A stretch of DNA of 64,000 nt. Origin: Bradyrhizobium aeschynomenes (GTDB taxonomy: Bacteria > Pseudomonadota > Alphaproteobacteria > Rhizobiales > Xanthobacteraceae). The notes beneath the pieces are model-generated. The model was not told the origin of the DNA. It did not search any database and saw nothing but the letters and a program-made list of their open reading frames with translations. The position numbers and the translations under genes were made by a program. Every line of letters starts with the position of its first letter. Positions within the stretch are counted from its first letter, which is position 1. The stretch covers positions 3,724 to 67,723 of the forward strand of contig NZ_JABFDM010000013.1 in assembly GCF_013178945.1 (NCBI RefSeq), in the 5' to 3' direction. This document shows, one piece after another, positions 43,334 through 51,239 of the stretch.

Positions 43334-45049
43334 ATGAACTTCACGAGCAGGAGATTCTTGGCTGGCATCTCGACGGTTGCGTTCCTCGTTGCTGGCACGC
43401 TGGGCGTTCGCGCCAACGACACGGCGCTGAAGGCTGCCAGCGAGCCGGGCGCCTGGGCGATGGCGGGGCACGACTACGGCAACACCCGGTTCAGCCCGCT
43501 GAAGGAGATCACCACCGAGAACGCCGGCAAGCTGTCGCTGGTGTATTCGTTCTCGCTGGCCTCGCTGCGCTCGAACGAGGCCTCGCCGATCGTGATCGGC
43601 AACACGCTCTACGTCTCGACCTCATGGGGACCGAAATACGTCTATGCGCTGGATGCCGCGACCGGCGCGCGCAAATGGACCTACGAGCCTGAGATTCCGG
43701 ACGACACGCTGCAATATGCCTGCTGCGACGTGAACAGCCGCGGCATCTCCTATGCCGACGGCAAGCTGTTCGTCGGCAGGCTCGACGGCAAGCTGACCGC
43801 GCTCGATGCCGCCACCGGCAAGGAGCTGTGGACGTCCAAGGTGGTCGACTACAAGCAAGGCTCGGTGATCACCTCGCCGCCGCTGGTCGTCCGCGACAAG
43901 GTCATCACCGGCTTCGGCGGCGGCGAGTACGGCGTGCGCGGCTCGCTTCAGGCCTACGACATCAACTCCGGCAAGATGGTCTGGCAGACCTACACCGTGC
44001 CCGCGCCCGGCGAGCCCGGCAGCGAGACCTGGAAGGGCGACACCGGCCTGCATGGCGGCGGCGCGGCCTGGCTGGTCGGCTCCTACGATCCGAAGAGCGA
44101 CACGGTCTATTGGGGCACCAGCAACCCCGGTCCCTGGAACACCGCTGTGCGCTCGACCGGCAATGGCGATTTCGGCAAGCTGACCAATCTGTATACGGCG
44201 TCCACGCTGGCGCTCGATCCGAACACCGGCAAGATCAAGTGGCACATCCAGACCACGCCTGCCGATGCCTGGGACTATGACGGCGTCAACGAGGCCATTC
44301 TCGCCGACCTCAAGCTGGGCGGTGCAGCCGTTCCCACGCTGATGAAGGCCGATCGCAACGGCTTCTTCTTCGTGGCCAATCGCGAGACCGGCAAGGTGAT
44401 CTCGGCCGAGAAGTACGTCTTCGCCAACTGGGCGCAGAAATGGGACACATCCACGCTGCGCGCGGTCGAGGATCCGGACAAGCGGCCGGGCCCCGGGCAT
44501 CCCGTCAAGGACGTCTGCCCGAACCTGATCGGCGGCAAGAACTGGCAGCCGATGTCGTACAATCCGGACACCGGCCTGGTCTACATCCCGACCAACAACG
44601 TCTGCATGGACTGGTCGGTCAGCGACGTCTCGTACAAGCGCGGCGTGTTCTATCTCGGCGCGGAATTCCCGACCAAGGAAGGGCCCGGCGGATTCCTGGG
44701 TGAGCTCATCGCCTGGGATCCCGTGAACAACAAGAAGGTCTGGTCGATTCAGGAAGACCTTCCGTTCAACGGTGGCACGCTGAGCACCGCCGGCGGCCTG
44801 GTGTTCTCCGGCAACCTGCACGGCGATTTCCGCGCCATCGACGCCAAGACCGGCAAGATCCTGTGGAAGAAGAATCTCGGCTCCGGCATCGGCGCCGGCC
44901 CGGTGACCTACTCGGTCGACGGCAAGCAGTACGTCGCCGTCGTCGTCGGCCGCACCGCCTCGATCCCGGCTTTCCTGGGCGAGATCGGCAAGAAGATGAC
45001 CAACGCAGCTCCCGAAGGCGGCGCCCTGTTCGTGTTCGCGGTCCAATAG
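43334..45049 (+). CDS. PQQ-dependent alcohol dehydrogenase, lanthanide-type
   Basis: The 571-residue periplasmic enzyme has a signal peptide (about 1-27), the vicinal disulfide Cys130-Cys131 (QYACCDV) of quinoprotein alcohol dehydrogenases and tryptophan-docking propeller repeats. Likely metal ligands are Glu198 (GGEYG), Asn264 (TSNPGPW) and Asp314, and Asp316 (WDYDG) supplies the additional acid required for lanthanide rather than calcium. GGAGGGAA precedes ATG 43334. Sequence style is nearer ExaF/PedH than MxaF. It oxidises a primary alcohol, passing electrons to cytochrome c; the exact alcohol is not readable. Confidence 0.9.
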   Translation: MNFTSRRFLAGISTVAFLVAGTLGVRANDTALKAASEPGAWAMAGHDYGNTRFSPLKEITTENAGKLSLVYSFSLASLRSNEASPIVIGNTLYVSTSWGPKYVYALDAATGARKWTYEPEIPDDTLQYACCDVNSRGISYADGKLFVGRLDGKLTALDAATGKELWTSKVVDYKQGSVITSPPLVVRDKVITGFGGGEYGVRGSLQAYDINSGKMVWQTYTVPAPGEPGSETWKGDTGLHGGGAAWLVGSYDPKSDTVYWGTSNPGPWNTAVRSTGNGDFGKLTNLYTASTLALDPNTGKIKWHIQTTPADAWDYDGVNEAILADLKLGGAAVPTLMKADRNGFFFVANRETGKVISAEKYVFANWAQKWDTSTLRAVEDPDKRPGPGHPVKDVCPNLIGGKNWQPMSYNPDTGLVYIPTNNVCMDWSVSDVSYKRGVFYLGAEFPTKEGPGGFLGELIAWDPVNNKKVWSIQEDLPFNGGTLSTAGGLVFSGNLHGDFRAIDAKTGKILWKKNLGSGIGAGPVTYSVDGKQYVAVVVGRTASIPAFLGEIGKKMTNAAPEGGALFVFAVQ

Positions 45050-45069
45050 CCGCAACTGCCGCGATGGCC

Positions 45070-45099
45070 GCGCGTGTCCCCGGCCGCGGGGACACGCGC
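45070..45099. terminator. Strong stem-loop after the PQQ dehydrogenase gene
   Basis: GCGCGTGTCCCC (45070-45081) and GGGGACACGCGC (45088-45099) form a perfect 12-bp stem with a 6-nt loop, 20 bp after the stop codon. No T-run follows, so it may stabilise the upstream mRNA or attenuate read-through into the next gene rather than terminate fully. Confidence 0.55.
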
Positions 45100-45198
45100 T
45101 GCGCTCAGCCAACCCGCGTCGAGCGCACGAAGGAAGACGTCCCGTTCGCGAGGGCGAGCCGTACCATCCAAACAACAAACAAGATCGAGGGACCGAGG

Positions 45199-46410
45199 AT
45201 GCGCCTGAATCGCCGACAGACTGGCTCGAATGGACGGGCCGCCGCCGAACCGGCAGCACGCGCGACGGCTCTCGTCGCCTTGACGGCCTGCACCCTGCTG
45301 GCCGCGTCGGCCGCAGCCCTGACTCATGAGATGGAGCCGCTGCGGCTCTGTGCGGATCCGACCAATCTTCCGTTCTCGAGCGACAACGCAGCGCAGCCGG
45401 GATTCTATCTCGAGATCGGACAGGCGCTGTCACGCGAGCTCGGCCGCCCCGTGACGTATAACTGGTACAAATCCTATTTCGGCAAGCGAACCGTGCGCGT
45501 GACGCTGCTGGGCAAGCAGTGCGACGCGATGATCGGCCTGCCGCTGTCAGCGGACTTCATGGGGCCGGCAGTAATCTTCTCGAAGAAGATCGCGACCGAA
45601 ACCTACGCGCTCGTCAGCCGCGAGACGCTGGTCGTCCATGGCATCGACGACCTTCGTGGCAAGCGGGTCGCCGTGCAATATCAGACCACGCCGCAGAACC
45701 TGCTGGCCCAGCTTGATGACATCGAGAAGGTGACGGTGCTGACGCCGGACGAGGGCTTGGCGGCGCTGGCGAAGGGCAAGGTCGACATCGCCTTCGTCTG
45801 GGGACCGGTCGCAGGCTGGCTGAACAAGACGACCTACCAGAGCAGCTTCCGGATCCAGCCGGTCGAGGGCGAGGGTCTGTCCTGGGATGCCGCGATCGGC
45901 CTCGCCAAGAGCTCCACGCAATTGCGCGATCAGATCGACGCTGCATTGCCGAAGCTCGCAGCCGGGATCGCCGAGCTGGCCGTCAAATACGGGCTGCCGA
46001 GCGAGCCGTCGATCAGGCTCGGCGCCGTGCCCCGTCCGATCAGGCTGGCGTCGCTGATCGAGCCTGCTCGGCTTCTGCACCAGCCGGTTGCCGAGTCCGT
46101 CGTGACGAGGGTTTCGGACTCGACTGCGGGCCACTCGAAGACCGAGGCGGTGACGCTGGGCAAGGAGATCTTCAACGGCACCTGCGCGCATTGTCACGGA
46201 CCCGACGCCGTGCAGGCCGAACGTCGCATCGACCTGCGACGGCTGCAGACCCGCTACGGCGAGGACATGCGCGACAGGTATTGGACGACGGTGCATGAAG
46301 GCCGCCCCTCCAAGGGCATGCCCGCCTGGAAGGAGGTCTTTACCGACGACCAGTTCGAGAGCATCTATTCATTCCTGCTGACCGTGCAGACGTCCGAAAC
46401 GGCCAACTGA
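45199..46410 (+). CDS. XoxJ-like periplasmic binding protein fused to cytochrome c domain
   Basis: The 403-residue protein has a signal peptide (about 1-40), a type II periplasmic binding fold of the MoxJ/XoxJ kind (residues 45-270: LRLCADPTNLPFSSDNAAQP, with GKQCDAMIGLPLS) and, after a linker, a class I cytochrome c domain. That domain has Cys329-Ala-His-Cys332-His333 and a likely axial Met374 (KGMPAW). XoxJ and the electron-acceptor cytochrome XoxG are normally separate proteins; here they are joined. ATG 45199 is preceded by GAGGGACCGAGG. It probably activates and drains electrons from the dehydrogenase encoded upstream. Confidence 0.87.
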   Translation: MRLNRRQTGSNGRAAAEPAARATALVALTACTLLAASAAALTHEMEPLRLCADPTNLPFSSDNAAQPGFYLEIGQALSRELGRPVTYNWYKSYFGKRTVRVTLLGKQCDAMIGLPLSADFMGPAVIFSKKIATETYALVSRETLVVHGIDDLRGKRVAVQYQTTPQNLLAQLDDIEKVTVLTPDEGLAALAKGKVDIAFVWGPVAGWLNKTTYQSSFRIQPVEGEGLSWDAAIGLAKSSTQLRDQIDAALPKLAAGIAELAVKYGLPSEPSIRLGAVPRPIRLASLIEPARLLHQPVAESVVTRVSDSTAGHSKTEAVTLGKEIFNGTCAHCHGPDAVQAERRIDLRRLQTRYGEDMRDRYWTTVHEGRPSKGMPAWKEVFTDDQFESIYSFLLTVQTSETAN

Positions 46411-46482
46411 AGGAGGCGGACACCGGGCGGCCCGATCTGTCGGGATCATCCGGTCCGTGCCGGCGGCAAGTGAGAGTCGGAC

Positions 46483-47169
46483 ATGACGCGCTTTCTGATC
46501 ATCGACGATCATCCGTTGTTTCGCGAAGCGCTCGGCAATGCCGTGCGTCTGGCGCATCCGGACGCCGAGATCTTCGAGGCGCTGTCGATTGCCGATGCGC
46601 TCAACACCCTTGCAACGGGGCCCGACATCGACCTTGCGCTGCTCGACCTGACGCTTCCCGACGCCGTGGGCTTCTCGGGGTTCCTGCGGTTGCGCGCGAC
46701 GCATCCGCGGCTTCCGGTCGCGATCGTCTCGAGTGAGGAAGACCCGAACGTCGTGCGCGAGGCGCTGTCGCTCGGCGCCGCCGGCTATCTGCCGAAGTCG
46801 ACCTCGAAGCGTGAGCTGACGTCGGCGATCGAGCGCGTGCTCAGCGGCTCGATTTCGGTCCCGAAGGACTTCGTGCCCGCAGCGGAGCGACAGGGCAACG
46901 GCTCCTCGCGTGCGCTGCAGGCGAGGCTGGCGGAGCTGACCCCGCAGCAGCTTCGTGTACTCGACCTGATCAGACGAGGCTATCAGAACCGGCAGATCGC
47001 CGGCGAGCTCCAGCTCGCGGAGTCGACCGTCAAGGCGCACATCACCGAGATCCTGCGAAAACTCCGCCTGTTCAGCCGCAACAAGGCCGTCATCGAGATC
47101 GGCAAGATCGCGCTGCCGGCGCCGGCCGACCGTCAGGGACCGCGCACCGCCTCGCGCAGAAACCCGTAG
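46483..47169 (+). CDS. NarL/LuxR-type response regulator (first)
   Basis: The 228-residue protein has a receiver domain (IIDDHPLFREAL; phospho-acceptor Asp in LALLDLTLPD; KSTSK conserved Lys) and a LuxR helix-turn-helix (ELTPQQLRVLDLIRRGYQNR, LAESTVKAHITEILRKL). It lies 72 bp after the XoxJ-cytochrome gene. Together with the paralogue downstream and the kinase/FIST pair it probably controls the alcohol-oxidation genes, as AgmR/ErbR-type regulators do elsewhere. Confidence 0.9.
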   Translation: MTRFLIIDDHPLFREALGNAVRLAHPDAEIFEALSIADALNTLATGPDIDLALLDLTLPDAVGFSGFLRLRATHPRLPVAIVSSEEDPNVVREALSLGAAGYLPKSTSKRELTSAIERVLSGSISVPKDFVPAAERQGNGSSRALQARLAELTPQQLRVLDLIRRGYQNRQIAGELQLAESTVKAHITEILRKLRLFSRNKAVIEIGKIALPAPADRQGPRTASRRNP

Positions 47170-47371
47170 CGGAATTGCTGCGGCGCAAGACGTCGCGGCC
47201 GTCGCGACATCGCCGACGTCTTGGACGTTGATTGCGACCGACCTCCGCGCTATCGCTGTTGCTCCGGCCCTGACATCGGTTCGAAGACGCAGCGCGCGCA
47301 CTGGTTTGAATGTCAGGTCCGCGACAATGACCAAGCTGGATCTCCGGTCCGGCCGGGGAGGGGACAGGCAC

Positions 47372-48094
47372 GTGGCTCGATTGCTCATCATCGAGGACCA
47401 TCCGCTGTTTCGCGAGGCGCTGGAGAGCGCCATCCGCGCTGCTCTGGCCGATGCCGAGATGCGCGAGGCGACATCGATCGACATGGCCGTCGATCTTCTT
47501 TCATCCCCGGCGAGATTCGACCTGATCCTGCTCGATCTCGCGACACCCGGGACGACCGGACTCTCCGGCGTCATTCGCGTGCGCAAGGCTGCGCCGCGCA
47601 CGCCGATCCTCGTCGTGTCAGCGCATCAGGATCCGGGCCTCGTCGCCCATGTTCTCGCGCTGGGTGTCTCCGGCTACATCTCGAAATCGACCTCCAAGCT
47701 TCAACTGGCCGATGCGATCAAGGCGGTGCTGTCAGGCGACGTCCATGTCGAAGCCGGCTCGCTCGGCACCGGCGCGCGCCGCGCCAGTCTTCCTGCTCGC
47801 GATCTCCTGAAGCGTCTCCACGAACTGACGCCGCAGCAGCTGCGTGTGCTCGATCTGATCCGCTGCGGTCTGCAGAACAAGCAGATCGCCTATGAGCTCG
47901 GGATCTGCGAGACCACGGTGAAGGTCCACGTCTCTGAGATCCTGCGCAAGCTCCGCGTCATGAGCCGGACCAAGGCGATCGTCGAGATGGAGAAGATCGA
48001 CTTCGTCAACCTCATCAGCGGACCGCGGCCGAGCGGCGCCGACGAACTCATGACAGCAGGAACGACAGCAGCGCGCGAAGCTCCGCAGGCCTGA
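47372..48094 (+). CDS. NarL/LuxR-type response regulator (second, paralogue)
   Basis: From GTG 47372 (GGGGAGGGGA upstream) the protein is 240 residues: receiver IIEDHPLFREALES with Asp in LILLDLATPG and Lys in SKSTSK, then a LuxR domain ELTPQQLRVLDLIRCGLQNK. It is clearly a paralogue of the preceding regulator. ATG 47327 is an alternative start. Its 3' end overlaps the opposing kinase gene by 47 bp. Confidence 0.87.
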   Translation: MARLLIIEDHPLFREALESAIRAALADAEMREATSIDMAVDLLSSPARFDLILLDLATPGTTGLSGVIRVRKAAPRTPILVVSAHQDPGLVAHVLALGVSGYISKSTSKLQLADAIKAVLSGDVHVEAGSLGTGARRASLPARDLLKRLHELTPQQLRVLDLIRCGLQNKQIAYELGICETTVKVHVSEILRKLRVMSRTKAIVEMEKIDFVNLISGPRPSGADELMTAGTTAAREAPQA

Positions 48095-49400
48095 CCGGCT
48101 TGGTCAGGATCTCGAGGCCGTATTGGCTTGCTTCCCTGGCTGCGTCGTCGGAATAGTCGGCGGTCACGATCATGGCCGGAACCTCTCGGCCGAGGAATTG
48201 ACGAATGTCCCGGATCGCGGCAAGCCCGCTCTCGTCGCCTTCCAAATGGAGGTCCGCGATGATCGTCTCGGGGATTGCCCCGAGCGCGCTCAGGCGCAGC
48301 AGCGCGTCCGTCGTCGACACCGTGGCGACAACGTCGCAGCCCCATTTCTCCAGCAGACTGACCATGGCATCCGCCGTGGCCAGATCGTTTTCGATCAGCA
48401 GGATCTTTGCGCCTTCGAGCCCGCCGAAATCATGCTCGACGTGCTCGGCAGGATGCGGATCCGGCAGTACGGCGGCCGGGTCCGCCCGGTCGAGCGCGAG
48501 CCTGAACGTCGAGCCGTGATCCATTCGCGACGCCAGCCCGACCTCGTGGTTCAAGGCGTTGGCGAAGCGGCGGACGATCGACAGGCCGAGCCCAAAACCG
48601 GCCTGGTCTTCGGCGCTCGGCTGACCGCGCTGGAATTCGAGAAAGATCGCCTCCTGCTGCGGCCCGGGAATGCCCGGGCCGGTGTCGTAGACCTCGATCC
48701 GAACCCGGTCTGCGCCCGGTCCTCGCCGACATCCCATGACGACGCCGCCCTGTCGCGTGTAGCGCAGGGCGTTCGCGAGGAGATTCTGCAAGATGCGCCG
48801 CAGCATCATGGCATCCGAGACCACCGCCACGGAGCAGGGACAAATGCGCAAGGACAGGCCGCGTCTGGCCGCGATAGGAGCGAATTCGCGTTCGAGCGGC
48901 TCGAACAGGCTCGAGAGCAGAATGGGCCTCATGTCGGGGCGCAGGGCTCCGGCATCGAGCTTGGCAATCTCCAGCAGCGACCGCAGCAGATCCTCGAGGG
49001 TGGCCAGCGAATGGTCGACCTGGCCGACCATGGCCGTGCCACGATCGGACGAGACCTCGTCGGCCAACGTCGACAGCGTCAGCCGCGCGGCATTGAGCGG
49101 CTGAAGCAGATCATGGGTGACCGAGATGAGAACCGAGGACTTCAGGGAACTGGCTGCTTCGGCCTGCTGCTTGGCGCGAAACAGGTCCTTGTTCGCCGTT
49201 TCGATCGAATGCAGCGCATCGCGCAACTGCCGCGTCCGCTCGCGAACCTGGTGATCGAGCGCGATCGCCGTTTCGAACAGCGAGAATGCATTGAACTGCT
49301 GGTCCATCGAGCGTTCGACCCGGGACATCAGAGCGGCATTGATCTTCCTCAGTTTGGCCGCCTCGCGCTGCAGGTCGTCCGGAGACCCGGCACCGGTCAT
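48048..49400 (-). CDS. Hybrid histidine kinase with C-terminal receiver
   Basis: The 450-residue cytoplasmic protein has no membrane segment. An N-terminal coiled coil (about 1-85) leads to an atypical H-box ISVTHDLLQPLNAARLTLST, then the ATPase domain (N-box LQNLLANALRYT, G-boxes DTGPGIP and GFGLGLSIVRR) and a receiver at about 330-450 with Asp in IIADLHLEGD. The organisation resembles FIST-partner kinases such as NahK/ErcS-prime near ethanol-oxidation genes of pseudomonads. Its ATG overlaps the stop of the FIST gene. Confidence 0.9.
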   Translation of the reverse strand: MTGAGSPDDLQREAAKLRKINAALMSRVERSMDQQFNAFSLFETAIALDHQVRERTRQLRDALHSIETANKDLFRAKQQAEAASSLKSSVLISVTHDLLQPLNAARLTLSTLADEVSSDRGTAMVGQVDHSLATLEDLLRSLLEIAKLDAGALRPDMRPILLSSLFEPLEREFAPIAARRGLSLRICPCSVAVVSDAMMLRRILQNLLANALRYTRQGGVVMGCRRGPGADRVRIEVYDTGPGIPGPQQEAIFLEFQRGQPSAEDQAGFGLGLSIVRRFANALNHEVGLASRMDHGSTFRLALDRADPAAVLPDPHPAEHVEHDFGGLEGAKILLIENDLATADAMVSLLEKWGCDVVATVSTTDALLRLSALGAIPETIIADLHLEGDESGLAAIRDIRQFLGREVPAMIVTADYSDDAAREASQYGLEILTKPVRPAELRALLSFLLS

Positions 49401-50569
49401 TGCTGCGCTCCCGGACGCTTGCCGATCGCGACCCCCGTCAGCGTCTGATTGACGTGCATCGAGCCGTACTGCTCGCCATAGGTATGGAATCCGACGATCC
49501 GGTTCTCGCGGTAGAGCTCGGACATTTCCCGCGCAAACTGGTGCTGCTCGGCGTCAAGTCGCCTGAGAATGCATTCGAAGCCGATGAAGATCGAGACCTC
49601 GCCGATGTCGTCGCGGACCTCGGCCAGCATCTCTCGGGCGGCCGCCACGGAGTTGCGCGACCTTGCGGCCGTCAGCACCATGCCCTCGTCGATGGCGCAG
49701 AAGAACCGGAGCGAGCCGTCCGGGCTCACCCGCTGAATCGAGCGCGCGAAATAGGATCCTCCCACGCGCACCAGGACCGGATGGGCCGCAAACAGGAACG
49801 GGTCGAGCTCGGAATCGGCGATCCCGATTGCGCGACAATATTCCTCCGCCGCCGGCTCGGCGTTGAGCTGCTTGACGATGCGCTGCTCGAGATCGGCCTC
49901 CGTCACCACCATCTTGGTCGAGGTCGGCTCGAAATTGTCGCATTTGAACAGCCGGAACGGCAATGAGGTCCTGATCAGGATGAGGACAGCCATGTCCGTG
50001 TGAGCTTTGCCGTCGTGAAAGACCCAGGTCTGCTCGAAGCGCAGACCATCGCCGGCCGACCCGCCAACCAGGGGAATGTTGTCGAGCGACGCATAGATCG
50101 CCGACATGATGGCCTCCTCGCGCTGACACATGCCGTCGATCAGGACGAGCCCAAACACGCTCTCGCCGTCGCGGCCTTCATGCTGCGACAGATCCTGCCT
50201 CAACTGGAGGCCCAGGCGCCGGCCTTCGTCGACGCGAAAGCCGGACAACCCGAAGATCGGCTGTGCGAACACGGTGAAATCGTCGGCGGCAAAGCCGAGC
50301 GCGACGACACTGTTGTCGTCCCAGCCATCGGGCGACAGCTCTCCAGCCGTGGTGCAGCCATACACGGGGATGTCCGCAAGACGGATCGTCATCTCCGACA
50401 TGAACGCGTTCGGATCGTAGTGGGGCGAGAGGAAGATCAGCACCATGGCGAGGCCGTCGGCAGGTAACTGGCCGCAGATGTCGGCCACCGCAGCGGCCTC
50501 CGTCGCAGCCTTCGACTTCGCCGCAATCACGCCGGACGGACGCGCGGGCCGAGGATCGGCGTTTCCCAC
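49397..50569 (-). CDS. FIST-domain sensor protein
   Basis: The 390-residue protein carries both FIST N (FLSPHYDPNAFMSEM, VYGCTTAGELSPDGW, GGSAGDGLRFEQTWVFHDGK in part) and FIST C domains (GFECILRRLDAEQHQFAREM, FHTYGEQYGSMHVNQTLTG). FIST proteins sense small ligands; one member, NosP, is a nitric-oxide hemoprotein acting on an adjacent kinase. Here it is coupled by ATGA overlap to the hybrid kinase, so it is the likely input module of the two-component system. Confidence 0.9.
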   Translation of the reverse strand: MGNADPRPARPSGVIAAKSKAATEAAAVADICGQLPADGLAMVLIFLSPHYDPNAFMSEMTIRLADIPVYGCTTAGELSPDGWDDNSVVALGFAADDFTVFAQPIFGLSGFRVDEGRRLGLQLRQDLSQHEGRDGESVFGLVLIDGMCQREEAIMSAIYASLDNIPLVGGSAGDGLRFEQTWVFHDGKAHTDMAVLILIRTSLPFRLFKCDNFEPTSTKMVVTEADLEQRIVKQLNAEPAAEEYCRAIGIADSELDPFLFAAHPVLVRVGGSYFARSIQRVSPDGSLRFFCAIDEGMVLTAARSRNSVAAAREMLAEVRDDIGEVSIFIGFECILRRLDAEQHQFAREMSELYRENRIVGFHTYGEQYGSMHVNQTLTGVAIGKRPGAQQ

Positions 50570-50786
50570 CGGGCACCTCCCTGAACTACACTTTCGAGCA
50601 TCGTGTTGCAGATCGTTCGTTTTTTTAGAAGATTAGGCGAATTGAGCAGCAACGGCAACTGCGCGGCTTGATCCAGGACAAGGACTTGGACCGGGCAGTC
50701 GTCCGATCATCTGCGCGGATCTGCTCATGGTCTGGCCGCGGGGCTGGCCCGCGCCCGCTCCGGGGCGAAAGAGGGGAAGGATTCAC

Positions 50787-51158
50787 ATGCTCCGCCGCAT
50801 CGCTCTTGCCGCCGTTCTCGCCGGCCTGGCCCCGAGCGCGCACGCGCTCGACGGAGATGCCGCCGCCGGGAAAAGCATCTTCCAGCGCATCTGCCACAAC
50901 TGCCACTCTGCCGAGATCGGCGTCAACAAGGTCGGACCGAGCCTCTGGAACGTCGTTGGACGGCAGCCAGCCGCCGTGCCGGATTACGCATATTCGGAGA
51001 GCATGAAAAGGAACAATGCGCCCTGGACCGCAGCGGCTCTGGACGCCTATATCGCCGATCCGCGCGGGGATGTTCACGGAGTCAAGATGTACTTCAAAGG
51101 ACTGGCGGACGCGAAGGAGCGGGCCGACGTCGTCGCCTATCTGTCGACGCTGAAATAG
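50787..51158 (+). CDS. Class I cytochrome c (c2/c550 type)
   Basis: The 123-residue protein (ATG 50787, AGGGGAAGG upstream) has a 20-residue signal peptide cleaving at AHA-L, heme motif Cys36-His-Asn-Cys39-His40 and the axial-ligand phrase GVKMYFKG (Met101). It resembles mitochondrial-like cytochrome c2 of alphaproteobacteria. Close to the PQQ dehydrogenase module and divergent from the FIST-kinase operon, it may carry electrons to a terminal oxidase. Confidence 0.9.
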   Translation: MLRRIALAAVLAGLAPSAHALDGDAAAGKSIFQRICHNCHSAEIGVNKVGPSLWNVVGRQPAAVPDYAYSESMKRNNAPWTAAALDAYIADPRGDVHGVKMYFKGLADAKERADVVAYLSTLK

Positions 51159-51239
51159 CGCAGCCGGGCAGGATAGCTCTCGTACCTGGCCTGCTTCCTG
51201 CCTCAGTGCACCCAACAGCGCATGATGCACGCCCCGGGC

